Below, one piece after another: positions 26,227 to 35,618 of a stretch of DNA of 64,000 nt. The notes under the pieces were generated by a model. The model was given only the letters and a program-made list of their open reading frames with translations, searched no databases and was not told the origin of the DNA. The first letter of the stretch is position 1. Every line of letters starts with the position of its first letter. The DNA is from a bacterium (GTDB lineage: Bacteria; Bacteroidota; Ignavibacteria; SZUA-365), in contig JAHLLD010000001.1 in NCBI GenBank assembly GCA_020444325.1, positions 516,747-580,746 of the forward strand. Direction: 5' to 3'. The position numbers and the translations under genes are program-made.

Positions 26227-27099
26227 TCAGAATGGCGCGGGCAGGTCATACTCGATGGACGTGAGCTGAAAGCGGGCGTAGGAAAACGGTTCATCATCCA
26301 CAACCCAGTTCACTTCGGCGTCATGCGGGATGCGCATGCCGTCCACTTCGCGGTAGTCCCGGTATTCACATATCCACGGCAGGCGCACAAAGCTGCCGTT
26401 CATTTCCCTGTATCGTTCCCCCGTTTCAAAGCGGGAAATTTCACCGTCTGCATTGAAGTGAAATATTCCTCGCACTGTCATGCCACTGTCGGTCAGGGTC
26501 GCCGCTGCGGAATCCGCATCAATGGCCTCCCACTGCAATCCTTCCACGGCGCGAAATGCCGTCGGCAGCCAGGGCAGTTCGGACAGGTAACGGATGAGGG
26601 AGGATTCGTCCATTTCCCTGCCCCTGCCGAGTCCCAGTGTCAGCGCACCGCGCAGCCGGATGAGCATTTCGCCTTTCCCGCCGATGTACTTGTCGCGCGC
26701 ACGCACCCAGGCGAGGGGACCCGCTTTCACCACGGCCATCCAAACAAAGCCCGGCGTCACGGCATTGAAATATTCTTCCCCGCTGATCGAAAGCCATTCC
26801 GCATCCGGCTTCGTGCGGAAGCTGCCGCCGTGACGCAGGCGCGCGAACACCGCATCATCGCGTCCCTCGGCAATGCAGCGTGCGAAATAACGCCGCACGG
26901 GTTCGGGAAGTGCCTCCTCTGCCGCAGCGATGCGGGCGGACTCCTCCGTTGTCAGCTCAGCCTGCGCATTCAGGGGTGGATTGTCACCCGCCAGCTGCCG
27001 CACTTCCTTCCATACCATGCTGTGCATCGCGTGGTTCTGCACGTAAAAGTAGGCGAGTATGCCGACGAGAATGATAAGCGGGATGACGAAATAAATCAT
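26227..27099 (-). CDS. DUF6544-like membrane-anchored protein
   Basis: 290 residues. One N-terminal membrane helix (IYFVIPLIILVGILAYFYV) is followed by a soluble domain with LPEPVRRYFARCIAEGRDDA, LRHGGSFRTKPDAEWLSISG and a beta-rich C-terminus (YRDYREVDGMRIPHDAEVNW), matching the DUF6544 pattern; the fold resembles lipoprotein-carrier LolA-like sheets. Function unknown. It starts 16 bp after the upstream membrane gene and is probably in the same operon. Confidence 0.8.
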   Translation of the reverse strand: MIYFVIPLIILVGILAYFYVQNHAMHSMVWKEVRQLAGDNPPLNAQAELTTEESARIAAAEEALPEPVRRYFARCIAEGRDDAVFARLRHGGSFRTKPDAEWLSISGEEYFNAVTPGFVWMAVVKAGPLAWVRARDKYIGGKGEMLIRLRGALTLGLGRGREMDESSLIRYLSELPWLPTAFRAVEGLQWEAIDADSAAATLTDSGMTVRGIFHFNADGEISRFETGERYREMNGSFVRLPWICEYRDYREVDGMRIPHDAEVNWVVDDEPFSYARFQLTSIEYDLPAPF

Positions 27100-27115
27100 A
27101 AAAACACGAAATTAT

Positions 27116-28087
27116 TCAGGATTGCGATGTGTGAAGAGGGTCTGTCCCACCGGAAGAAGCACTGACTGTGACCGCCTCATTTGCGGATTCGGCGTCGTCT
27201 GTCCCACTGCCTCCCGCTTCCAGGTCCGGCGCCATGCGGAAAATGTTCAGCGCGACAACGGTGGCGAGAGCAACAAGCGCGAGCAGGTACAACTGCGAGA
27301 GTACACCAAAGAGAACCTCGGGGATACCGTACAGAATGGCCTGTGACATGGAAAAGAATTCCAGGCGCTGATGCATATAGTCCATCATGATGTCATGAAT
27401 GCTGAGGTTCGTGAAGAGGGAAGCCAACAATCCACCAACCGCGAAGACGAAAAGCAGAATGGTTGCGATCGCGGTGCGCAGACGGTAACGGTTTGCCAGC
27501 GCAAGACTGCGTTCCATCGCGCGTCCGATGCTCATGCGCCTGAGCACCACGAGCTGCGGTGACATGCCGAAGGCGTAGCCACCGGCGAGAAGAACGAGCA
27601 GACCGAAGACGAAAAGCACGGGCTGGGGACCCGTCAGCTCGGTCCCGTGCAAGGTCACTGCGAGCACTCTCGCCAGCATGTTAATCGCACCCCAGAGCAT
27701 GAGAAAGATGAACATCAGTAGCGCGATGATTGCCATGCCTTTCCCCAGCCGCATGAGAATGCGCTCGACCAGCATCGGCAGCGACAGGCGCTCTTCCTCC
27801 TCCGTGGCCTCCACCAGGTGCATCATGCCTATCCAGGCGATGAGCGGGAGTATAATGGAAAATGTTTGTGCTGAAATCAGCAGCACATTGATCATGCGTC
27901 TCGGATCTCTTCCGAGCATGAGGCTCACGAAATAATCGAGAATTTCATATGGGAGCAGCAGGAGCAACGTGAGCCACAGCAGTCCGCGCCACTGCCGTTT
28001 CCAGGCGGATGCGGCAGAGGAAATGACCTCAAGAAGCGTGAGCGGCTGCGTGTCAGCAGGCACCGGTGTTACCCTTCCGTCCATCAT
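27116..28087 (-). CDS. Multi-pass membrane protein, function unknown
   Basis: 323 residues with a GGGAGG site. About six hydrophobic segments are visible (GLLWLTLLLLLPYEILDYFV, ALLMFIFLMLWGAINMLARV, ILLFVFAVGGLLASLF and others), followed by an acidic, serine-rich tail of 50 residues. The layout recalls the glycerophosphodiester phosphodiesterase membrane-domain group, with a conserved-looking SIGRAMERSLALANR helix. The ATG overlaps the stop of the upstream membrane gene (ATGA), so the two are translationally coupled and probably form one complex. Confidence 0.78.
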   Translation of the reverse strand: MMDGRVTPVPADTQPLTLLEVISSAASAWKRQWRGLLWLTLLLLLPYEILDYFVSLMLGRDPRRMINVLLISAQTFSIILPLIAWIGMMHLVEATEEEERLSLPMLVERILMRLGKGMAIIALLMFIFLMLWGAINMLARVLAVTLHGTELTGPQPVLFVFGLLVLLAGGYAFGMSPQLVVLRRMSIGRAMERSLALANRYRLRTAIATILLFVFAVGGLLASLFTNLSIHDIMMDYMHQRLEFFSMSQAILYGIPEVLFGVLSQLYLLALVALATVVALNIFRMAPDLEAGGSGTDDAESANEAVTVSASSGGTDPLHTSQS

Positions 28088-28830
28088 GCCTCCCTGCTTT
28101 CAGTGACAGGAGCGGCTTCCGCTTCGGGTGGAACTTCCTTCCAGTGAATGCGCACGTTCATATAGAACACGGTGCCCATGATGAGAACGATGAAGTTCAT
28201 CGGTTCGGTGATGAGCATGACGAGAAAGCGTGCGAGAGGAGTGACAGCCATGGTTTCCAGAATCATGCTCACGATCAGGAATGGAAGAAAGATCGCAAGT
28301 GAAATGCCGACAACGTGGAAAAAATGTCCCTGCACGAGGCGGGCGCTTTTGCTCATGGATTCAAAAACCCCCGCTCCGTCGATGACCATGAACGTCGCGA
28401 AAAATCCCATGTACACCATGAAGACAATGCCGGGAAGAACGAACAGTACGAGGCCGAGCATGAGTCCCAGGAAAATGATCAGGTAGGCAATCGCCACGGG
28501 CACGTACAAACGTACGGTCACCTTGAACAGCTCGTCGACACGGACCGGGTTTTCACGCACGTCTTCCGCCGTCAGCCGCATCAGGTAGATCGCATTCACG
28601 ATGGTGAAGAGCATTGCGATCAGCGTGGACAGCATGCCGTACTGGAAGTTTTCCAGTGTGACCGGATCGAAGCCGAAGTAGCCGTCCAATCCCGTTTTCA
28701 GCGCCGCGCCGGGCAGCACGGTCACAAAGAACATCAGCAGCATATGCTGCGCATTTCTTCGCAGGATGTCATAGCCGATGCGGTAGAGATCCCTCACGCG
28801 CAGCACCGAAGTCGACAGGTCGTAACGCAT
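28084..28830 (-). CDS. Multi-pass membrane protein (DUF975 / GDPD membrane-domain-like)
   Basis: 248 residues from the ATG at 28830, which has a perfect GGAGGAACGA site; the longer frame to 29001 overlaps the next gene. Five or six membrane segments are seen (MLLMFFVTVLPGAALKTG, PVAIAYLIIFLGLMLGLVLF, LPGIVFMVYMGFFATFMVID, ISLAIFLPFLIVSMILETMA). FESMSKSARLVQGHFFHVVG is typical of this loosely defined family, where it follows the membrane helix. The next gene overlaps it by 4 bp. The role is unknown. Confidence 0.82.
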   Translation of the reverse strand: MRYDLSTSVLRVRDLYRIGYDILRRNAQHMLLMFFVTVLPGAALKTGLDGYFGFDPVTLENFQYGMLSTLIAMLFTIVNAIYLMRLTAEDVRENPVRVDELFKVTVRLYVPVAIAYLIIFLGLMLGLVLFVLPGIVFMVYMGFFATFMVIDGAGVFESMSKSARLVQGHFFHVVGISLAIFLPFLIVSMILETMAVTPLARFLVMLITEPMNFIVLIMGTVFYMNVRIHWKEVPPEAEAAPVTESREA

Positions 28831-28925
28831 TCGTTCCTCCAACTTGAAATGCAGGATAAAAAGATGGAGAAATTTGTCACTGAAGGCAAGCGCGGGAGGG
28901 GAAATCAGTCCCTCAGCGCACCGCT

Positions 28926-29141
28926 TCAGTCCCTCGCCGCATAGCTGTGACAGGTGAATTCCCCGCCTTCGAGCATGTGTCCGCAGCGCGCCAGCATGCA
29001 CAGCACGGACTGCATTCCCTCCTTTTCTTCATCGCGTATGCAGTTTCTGCATAATTCCGGACGCGGAATACTCTCCGGCGAAACTTCATTCCCTTCGTCG
29101 TCGTACATGCCCATGAATTCAATGAACGGTTCCTTGCTCAT
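28926..29141 (-). CDS. Small cysteine-rich cytoplasmic protein
   Basis: 71 residues from the ATG at 29141, which has GGGAG at a proper distance; the frame extends to 29309 without a site. There is no signal. Four cysteines lie in ELCRNCIRD, SVLCMLARC and FTCHSYAARD (five with the last), suggesting a metal site. FIEFMGMYDDEGNEVSPESI is acidic. Similar small proteins exist in Ignavibacteria-type genomes, but no name is known to me. It precedes the leftward membrane operon by about 95 bp. Confidence 0.65.
   Translation of the reverse strand: MSKEPFIEFMGMYDDEGNEVSPESIPRPELCRNCIRDEEKEGMQSVLCMLARCGHMLEGGEFTCHSYAARD
29037..29053. repeat. TATGCA-N5-TGCATA palindrome, copy 3
   Basis: TATGCA and TGCATA flank GTTTC. 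It lies inside the small cysteine-rich gene, where it encodes ELCRNCIR on the minus strand. Confidence 0.5.
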
Positions 29142-29268
29142 TTCCATCTCCCTGACTGGATGTGGCTGCATTTTCGCCGCTCCCTGCGGCTTCATTGCGG
29201 GGAGATGAATATATTGCCGCGAGCCGCGCATGACAAGAGAAGAATGTTTCCCTGATAGAAAGGTCCCT

Positions 29269-30792
29269 ATGATTCGTCTTTCCTTTACCGTCCTGTTTCT
29301 GCTACTCACAACTCAATTCCTCTCCGCACGTGTGCTCACCGTCGGCAGCGGAGGATACAGCGGACTCGAATCCGCAGCCGCCGATGCGCAGCCGGGCGAT
29401 ACCATCATGTTCGCGGCAGGGACGCATGCGGGCGGGGCTGCGGTGTCGGATCTTCATGGCACCGCCCAGCAGTCGATTACCATCATGGGGGCACCGAACG
29501 AGACCGTGCTCATCGAGGGCGGCGTCAACGCTTTCCAGCTGAGCGACGTGTCGTACCTGCGTATCACCAACCTGCAGTTTGACGGACAAACGGGCAACGG
29601 TGTCAACATCGATGACGGCGGCAGCTTCGATACGCCGAGCATGTACATCAGCATCGACAACTGTCACTGGCTCGGCATCGGCGCCACGGGCAACAACGAT
29701 CAGCTCAAGATGTCGGGGGTGGACAATTTTACCGTCCGCAACTGCAGCTTCCGTGACGGCGCCGCAGGAGGCAGCATGATAGACATGGTCGGCTGTCACT
29801 ACGGGGAGTTCGCGGGCAACCGCTTCGAAAACGCGGGGTCGAATTGCATACAGGCAAAGGGCGGTACGCGCTATATCAGTATCACGCGCAACCTGTTCCT
29901 GGGCGGGGGACAGCGGGCGATCAATATCGGAGGGTCGACCGGACTCCCCTACTTCCGTCCCCAGAATGCGGATTACGAGGCACAGGAAATTTCCGTCATC
30001 GCAAACATCTTCACCGGGGCCATCGCCCCTGTCGCCTTTGTCGGCGCAGTGCGCTGTGAAGTCGTCAACAACACCATGTTCCTCCCGGAAAAATGGGCAG
30101 TCCGCATTCTGCAGGAAACCACGGACAGCCGCTTCCAGCAATGCGGAGAAAATATCCTGAGCAACAACCTGTTCTACATCGATGCCGCCGCTGCAGCGCC
30201 GAGTTTCAATATCGGTCCCAACACGCGTCCCCTTACTTTCCTTATCATGAACAACCTCTGGTACAACGCGGACGACGAGAACTGGCAGGGACCCAATACT
30301 CCGGTAACGGATATGCACATGATACTGAATCAGGATCCCCTGCTGACGGCGCCCGCACTGCGTGGCGGGAATTTCACTCCCGCCTCCGGATCACCGGCGA
30401 TCGGTGCGGGTTCGGGACTGACGCGGGATGTGCTGGATTTCAATGGACACCTGTTCCGCGATCCGCAGACCATCGGCGCCATTGAAGCCGATACCACCAC
30501 AAATGCTCTGCGTACCCTCGCACCCCCGGCCTCCTTCCAGCTCACGACATGGCCGAATCCGTCTCACGGACAGCTGCACGTGCGCATCAGCGATATGCGC
30601 ACTGGCGGACAGCTGCGAATTCACGATATCCAGGGGAAACGCGTCCCGCAGACGGAACGGTGGATTGACGCGCAATCCGCAGGCAGCGAAGAAGTAACCC
30701 TTTCGCTGAACAACAGTCCCGCCGGCTGGTATTTCCTCATTGTCGAATCCGCCGGCGGCCTCCGCGTGCAGCCATTCCTTCTGCAGAAGTAA
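29269..30792 (+). CDS. Right-handed parallel beta-helix protein with T9SS sorting domain
   Basis: 507 residues from the ATG at 29269, with AGAAAGG upstream; the ATG at 29230 is in frame but lacks a signal-peptide context. Signal peptide IRLSFTVLFLLLTTQFLSA. The main domain is a pectate-lyase-like beta-helix (GYSGLESAAADAQPGDTIMF, FTVRNCSFRDGAAGGSMIDM, NNTMFLPEKWAVRILQETTD), followed by SPAIGAGSGLTRDVLDFNGH, the standard end of such helices, and a sorting domain (LTTWPNPSHGQLHVRI to QPFLLQK). It probably binds or cleaves an extracellular polysaccharide; catalytic residues are not identified. Confidence 0.9.
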   Translation: MIRLSFTVLFLLLTTQFLSARVLTVGSGGYSGLESAAADAQPGDTIMFAAGTHAGGAAVSDLHGTAQQSITIMGAPNETVLIEGGVNAFQLSDVSYLRITNLQFDGQTGNGVNIDDGGSFDTPSMYISIDNCHWLGIGATGNNDQLKMSGVDNFTVRNCSFRDGAAGGSMIDMVGCHYGEFAGNRFENAGSNCIQAKGGTRYISITRNLFLGGGQRAINIGGSTGLPYFRPQNADYEAQEISVIANIFTGAIAPVAFVGAVRCEVVNNTMFLPEKWAVRILQETTDSRFQQCGENILSNNLFYIDAAAAAPSFNIGPNTRPLTFLIMNNLWYNADDENWQGPNTPVTDMHMILNQDPLLTAPALRGGNFTPASGSPAIGAGSGLTRDVLDFNGHLFRDPQTIGAIEADTTTNALRTLAPPASFQLTTWPNPSHGQLHVRISDMRTGGQLRIHDIQGKRVPQTERWIDAQSAGSEEVTLSLNNSPAGWYFLIVESAGGLRVQPFLLQK

Positions 30793-30871
30793 TAGGCAGC
30801 AGGTCTTCTAGTCCAGCACGTGTGCTCATCCAGCAGGTCTGCTCGCACAGGCGATCAAGTGACTGAGGATA

Positions 30872-31447
30872 TCAGGTCACCCAGACCACGACGTACTTCT
30901 TTACTTCCCATCCGGTTGCTTCTTTCGTGACCAGCGCGCAGATGCCCCACGCCGCCAGTACACCGGAGCTGTTCGAGGCGTAGACCAGCGCGGAATTCCC
31001 GTCGTCGGAAAAACCAATGCCCGACAGTGTCAGGTAGCCCTGCGCTCCGGGATACGCCGCGAAGAACGGATCCCAGTTCGCTCCGCCGGTGAGCCGCTGG
31101 AAGGTACTGTCCGCGATAAGCTCATAGTCTTTCGCGATACTGAATTTCCTCTCGAGCGCGCCCGCCGATGCATTTGCCTCATCATAGGCGTTGAGAAGCG
31201 TGTCACTGACACCGAGCGATACCTTGATGAATGATCGGCCCGATCCCTGCGGGAATGCGTAAGGATCGGTCATGTTCTGAATCACCACCATCTGCGTGGC
31301 GGGATAAATGAAGACGGAGTCAATAAGCGCGGAATACACCGCGTAGATATCCGTCGATGTATCGGGAGTGTCGGGGGTGGACGGGTTATCGTCGCAGGCG
31401 GGGAGCAATAACAGCAGAAGGACGGGAAGGAAGAGACATTTCCGCAT
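30872..31447 (-). CDS. Predicted lipoprotein, function unknown
   Basis: 191 residues with a GGAGGT site. The signal ends in lipobox LPAC (Cys18), followed by a linker rich in Asp, Pro and Thr. The mature part (DIYAVYSALIDSVFIYPATQ, GWEVKKYVVVWVT) is a small alpha/beta domain with no catalytic motif; the pattern 'Y.ALI...F' with a closing VVWVT strand resembles other unnamed lipoproteins in this group. It stands alone, leftward, between the beta-helix gene and the DUF2156 gene. Confidence 0.78.
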   Translation of the reverse strand: MRKCLFLPVLLLLLLPACDDNPSTPDTPDTSTDIYAVYSALIDSVFIYPATQMVVIQNMTDPYAFPQGSGRSFIKVSLGVSDTLLNAYDEANASAGALERKFSIAKDYELIADSTFQRLTGGANWDPFFAAYPGAQGYLTLSGIGFSDDGNSALVYASNSSGVLAAWGICALVTKEATGWEVKKYVVVWVT

Positions 31448-31538
31448 TCTTTACCTCCGTTTTCCGGCCGCACGCGATTGCGCGGCATGGCATGTGAAAC
31501 AGCTTGTACAGGTAATGGACACGGGAAATGGGAATACG

Positions 31539-32585
31539 TCACACGGAAGGCTGGCGGCGGAGTCCCTTGAGCAGAGTCCTGAGCGGATTTTCTCCGGCGA
31601 ATGCCGCGGCTGTCGCGAACAGTGTATGCATGGACATTGACGATTCATTGGAAACCGCGTATACGGTTTCCCAGCGCGGCGCGTGGAACTTGGCTTTGAA
31701 ATTATCGAGTCCCTCAAAATTGTAGAAACGTCGTCCCCACGCGCGCACGGTCGACAGCACCGCGCGCAGCCACACGGGGTTATGCTCCTCGCGCGCGCGT
31801 GCGTGCCGGGAAATCGGTGAGAGTCCGAGCGTCACATGCCTGGCGCCTTCCACCGCCATGGCATTGACGGCAGCATCGATAAGCAGTTCCGCCGTTCCAT
31901 TCGGCGCTGCACTGCCGCGCACGTTCTGTTCGATCAGCCAGCCCCCGCGCTGGGGAATGGGCGATGCCACGAGAAAGCCGACGACATGCTGCTCCAGGCG
32001 CGCAATGAAGATCATGCGGTTGAAAAGCCTCTCCAGTGTCTGCGGCTCTATGAGGAAATGCAGGGGTGGAAGTCCCCTCGTCTGCAGCCATTCCTCCAGG
32101 CAGCGCTGCAGTGCGGGATGTGCAGTCGCGCGCTCATTGTCCCACCGCTCAACCACGACACCCTTGTTGCGCGCGCGATTGAGCTGCGCGCGCAGGGACG
32201 CGTGTTCAGCGAGCATCAGCGGCCAGTCGGCCGGATTCCAGGCAGGCTGTGCGCCGAGCACGATGGATGTATGCGTCTGACCGCAGGGCAGGGCTTCGAT
32301 CAGGCGCTGTTCGGCCCCGAAATAACATACGCGCCTGCTCCCTGCCGCCTCGAATTCGTCGATGACATCAGCCAGCCTCGCGGTGTCGCACACCGGTGCA
32401 CCTGCCGCAATGCGCACCCCGTAATGTCGCACGTAGCCGACCACGGCATCACCTGCACTGCTGAACCAGTGCTCGATACCGGGATTGAGTATCTGGTACG
32501 ACGTCGCATTCCACCCGTATTGCAGAACCAGGTCGAGCGCGAGCTGTACCTCCATTGTAGCCGTGTGCGGGGAAAACGGTATCAT
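31539..32585 (-). CDS. DUF2156 / phosphatidylglycerol lysyltransferase C-terminal-domain protein
   Basis: 348 residues, soluble. It resembles the GNAT-like LPG-synthase C-terminal domain (DUF2156), which uses aminoacyl-tRNA in MprF proteins: RAQLNRARNKGVVVERW, GGWLIEQNVRGSAAPNGTAE and LGLSPISRHARAREEHNPVW, then RRFYNFEGLDNFKAKFHAPR. The membrane flippase part of MprF is missing, so lipid aminoacylation is only possible, not shown. The start at 32585 has AAAGG directly next to it; 32555 is an alternative. It lies 87 bp after ppc on the same strand. Confidence 0.85.
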   Translation of the reverse strand: MIPFSPHTATMEVQLALDLVLQYGWNATSYQILNPGIEHWFSSAGDAVVGYVRHYGVRIAAGAPVCDTARLADVIDEFEAAGSRRVCYFGAEQRLIEALPCGQTHTSIVLGAQPAWNPADWPLMLAEHASLRAQLNRARNKGVVVERWDNERATAHPALQRCLEEWLQTRGLPPLHFLIEPQTLERLFNRMIFIARLEQHVVGFLVASPIPQRGGWLIEQNVRGSAAPNGTAELLIDAAVNAMAVEGARHVTLGLSPISRHARAREEHNPVWLRAVLSTVRAWGRRFYNFEGLDNFKAKFHAPRWETVYAVSNESSMSMHTLFATAAAFAGENPLRTLLKGLRRQPSV

Positions 32586-32672
32586 CCTTTCCGCTCTGTG
32601 ATGCGTACGAGTATCAGCGCATACAGGAATACAGCGCGTCGGCCTGTGCGGCGCGTCAGCCTGTGCTGTGAA

Positions 32673-35444
32673 TCAACCTGTGCGGCGCATACCGGCGGCA
32701 ATGCCGTTGACCGAGGCGCGAAGGACGTCGAGTATCGCCTGGCGCTGCTGCGGATTGACGGATTTGCTCCGGAAGCGTTTCAGCAGCATGACCTGTATGT
32801 GGCTGATGGGATCAATATAGGGATTCCGCAGCATGATGGAGCGCTGCAGCGAAGGATTGTCCTCGAGCAGGTCGCCTCCGGTAATGCGTGTGATCGCATC
32901 GCGGCTGCGCCGGTACTCCGCTTCGATGTCATGGAACAGCGCCTCTGCCGCCTGTTCATCGTCACAGAGATGCAGGTATTCGGCCGCAATCCCCATGTCG
33001 GCTTTGAGCAGCGTCATCTCGATGTTGCTGACCATGACTTTGAAGAACGACCACTCTTCATACCACGCAGCAAGCTTTTTCCAGTTCAGTGCGCCGGATT
33101 CCACGGCGTTCTGCATGGCAGTACCAAAGCCGTACCAGCCCGAGAGGATGTTCCTGGTCTGCGTCCATGAGAATACCCAGGGGATGGCGCGGAGGTTGTC
33201 GATGGCGTCGCTTTTCTTGCGGGACGGGGGACGCGAGCCGATCTCGATTTGTTCGATCACGTCGATCGGTGTGGCCTGGCGGAAGAACGGAATGAAATCC
33301 GGGTTCTCCAACAGCGCGCGGTAAGCCTGCATCGCATCCCGTGAAATATTTTCAAACAGGGTGATGTGTTCCGGATTCTCGCTGCGGCGCGACAGATAAT
33401 TGCATTCCGCCGTGCTGCGCAATACGGCGGACGCCGCCAGCTCCAGACTTCGCAGGGCGATCTGCGGCATGGAATATTTGGCGGAAATCATCTCCCCCTG
33501 TTCGGTAATCTTGATACTCCCGTCGACGGTCCCTGATGGCTGCGCCAGAATCGCCTGATGCAGCGGACCGCCGCCGCGTGAGACACTGCCCCCGCGGCCA
33601 TGGAAAATCGTCAGATGCACATCATGCGCATCGCAAACCTTCTTGAGGGAAATCTGTGCCTTGTACAGCTCGAAATTCGAGGTGACAATGCCACCGTCCT
33701 TATTGCTGTCCGAATATCCCAGCATGATTTTCTGTTCATTTCCACGCAGGGCGAGATGCTGGGCATAGGCGGGATTGGTGAACAGGGAAGCCATGACGTC
33801 GGCAGCCCCACGCAAATCGTCGATTGTTTCAAACAGCGGCAGAATGTCGATGCGCGAATTGCGCAGTTCTCCCTGCCGCACGTCAATCAATCCCACTTCG
33901 CGGGCGAGCAGCATGGCCTCGAGCACATCGCTCGCGGCGGTACTCATACTGATGATATAGTCACCACAGCTTTCCTCACCGAATGTTTCTTTCCCCTCGA
34001 GAATGATTGCCATTTCTTCGAGCACCTGCAGCGTTTCGCCCTCGAGTTCGTGGCGGAGTCCGACGATGGGACGACTGTTGAGCAGTTCGCGTGTCAGCAG
34101 CAGGCTGCGATCCTCCTCCGCCAGTTCCGTGAGATTCGAACACACCTCCGCCCTGTCCATCAGCTCAGCCACGGCATTGCCGATCAGTTCCGAGTTCTGC
34201 CGCACGTCCAGTGCCGCGAGATGAAAGCCGAACGTCCTCACCTTGTACAGCAGCGGCTGCAGCAGACGCGAGGCGATCATTTCCCCGCCATGATGCAGCA
34301 GACTGTCGTGCATGAGCAGCAGATCGCCTTCGAATTCTCCGGCATGGGCGTAGCCCGGCTGCTCCTCGTTGAGGGTGTTGCGCAGCTTCTGCCAGATCAT
34401 GTAGGTTTTCACGCGGTAGATTTCAGACTGATCGCGCAGATCTTCATCGGTGATCTGTCCCTTCAATGCAGCCTTGTCGGACCGGAAGGAAGCCAGCAGT
34501 TCCTCATCGGCGTGCACGAGCCGCGTCGAGTTGCTGAGCGTATTGAACAGCCGGTCCATATCCGCGATATAGAGCTGCAGAATCTGTCTGCGATGCAGAT
34601 CGAAGGTCATGCGCGTGATATCCGTTGTCACATAGGGATGTCCGTCCCTGTCGCCCCCGATCCACGACCCGAAGCGCAACAGCACGGGTGCCGGTTCCAC
34701 ACTGCCGTACAGCTCGGCTATGTCATGGTTCAGGCGGCGGTAAAATGGCGGGATGGACTCATACAGAATGTGGCGGAAATAGAACAGTCCCCGCCGCACT
34801 TCATCGCGCACCGTCATTTTCTGCGTGCGAATCGCGTTGGTCTGCCAGAGAATGGTCAGCTCCGTTTTGATATCCTGGCGCAGTTCTTCCTGTTCCTCTG
34901 CGGTCAGCTGCGTAGTATCGCGCCGCAGCAGCAGTTCGCCGATGTGGAGAATTTTCCGCAGCACCGTCTGCCGTGTCGCTTCCGTGGGATGCGCGGTGAA
35001 CACCGGAAGCAGCTGCATGGAGGAAAGGACGGAATGCAGATCCCCGGCCTGCAATCCCTCAAGCGCCATATCTTCCAGGGCCTCGCGCAGGGATCCGGGA
35101 CGCGCGTCGTCCGATGCCGCAGCATGCACACGCTGACGCCGGATGCGATGAATTTCATCGGCTGCGTTGACAACGACGAAAAAGAAGGTGAAGGCGCGGA
35201 TCAGTTTATGTGCTGTGGCAAGATCCAGTGCTTCGACGATATCACGGATACTGCGCTCGGTCTCGGGACTGCCGTCCGTTCTGTATGATTTGGTCAGGCT
35301 GCGAATCAGCTCGACAATTTCGAAAAAGTCCCTTCCCTCCTGCTCTGAAAGCACATCTCCGAGCATTGCGCCCAGTTCCCGGATATCCCTGCGCAGCAGC
35401 GCTTCCTTGTCCCCTGGCAGGACGTCGCTATGCATTTCCGCCAT
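32673..35444 (-). CDS. ppc: Phosphoenolpyruvate carboxylase
   Basis: 923 residues from the ATG at 35444, with GAGG nine bases upstream; an upstream extension to 35552 has no homology. It carboxylates PEP to oxaloacetate to refill the TCA cycle. Motifs: FTAHPTEATRQTVLRKI (active-site His), GGDRDGHPYVT, GYSDSNKDGG, FHGRGGSVSRGGGP, GTVDGSIKITEQGEM, FSWTQTRNILSGWYGFG and the C-terminal RNPYIDPISH with the terminal GMRRTG (standard RNTG). Full length. It is divergent from the REC-only gene, and a palindromic site lies between the two. Confidence 0.97.
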   Translation of the reverse strand: MAEMHSDVLPGDKEALLRRDIRELGAMLGDVLSEQEGRDFFEIVELIRSLTKSYRTDGSPETERSIRDIVEALDLATAHKLIRAFTFFFVVVNAADEIHRIRRQRVHAAASDDARPGSLREALEDMALEGLQAGDLHSVLSSMQLLPVFTAHPTEATRQTVLRKILHIGELLLRRDTTQLTAEEQEELRQDIKTELTILWQTNAIRTQKMTVRDEVRRGLFYFRHILYESIPPFYRRLNHDIAELYGSVEPAPVLLRFGSWIGGDRDGHPYVTTDITRMTFDLHRRQILQLYIADMDRLFNTLSNSTRLVHADEELLASFRSDKAALKGQITDEDLRDQSEIYRVKTYMIWQKLRNTLNEEQPGYAHAGEFEGDLLLMHDSLLHHGGEMIASRLLQPLLYKVRTFGFHLAALDVRQNSELIGNAVAELMDRAEVCSNLTELAEEDRSLLLTRELLNSRPIVGLRHELEGETLQVLEEMAIILEGKETFGEESCGDYIISMSTAASDVLEAMLLAREVGLIDVRQGELRNSRIDILPLFETIDDLRGAADVMASLFTNPAYAQHLALRGNEQKIMLGYSDSNKDGGIVTSNFELYKAQISLKKVCDAHDVHLTIFHGRGGSVSRGGGPLHQAILAQPSGTVDGSIKITEQGEMISAKYSMPQIALRSLELAASAVLRSTAECNYLSRRSENPEHITLFENISRDAMQAYRALLENPDFIPFFRQATPIDVIEQIEIGSRPPSRKKSDAIDNLRAIPWVFSWTQTRNILSGWYGFGTAMQNAVESGALNWKKLAAWYEEWSFFKVMVSNIEMTLLKADMGIAAEYLHLCDDEQAAEALFHDIEAEYRRSRDAITRITGGDLLEDNPSLQRSIMLRNPYIDPISHIQVMLLKRFRSKSVNPQQRQAILDVLRASVNGIAAGMRRTG

Positions 35445-35536
35445 GCGTACCTCGTTGTGTTGTGTGTTTTCACAACACGATGCGGACTGCCGATGTTCCG
35501 CACAACGGCGCGAAGCGGCAATTCCGGCACGAAGAA

Positions 35537-35557
35537 AATAGGGTAGTACCACCTATT
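35537..35557. promoter_or_regulatory. Operator candidate sharing 16 bp with the site at 52.05 kb
   Basis: AATAGG and CCTATT form an inverted repeat around GTAGTACCA. The 16 bases at 35542-35557 are identical to those at 52078-52093. It lies in the divergent region of ppc and the REC-only gene. The half-site CACCTAT is one base off the NarL-type TACYYMT heptamer. Confidence 0.55.
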
Positions 35558-35618
35558 GCATAATACGCGCGAAGGTGTTGTATTAGGAACAACCCCCCCG
35601 AACAGTATGGAGGGCGGT

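Noticed and set aside
25228-27165. 645-residue rightward frame opposite the M1 peptidase and DUF6544 genes
   Set aside because: It crosses two real leftward genes and has no domain or ribosome site.
33600-35288. 562-residue rightward frame opposite ppc
   Set aside because: Antisense to a full-length PEP carboxylase with all active-site motifs.
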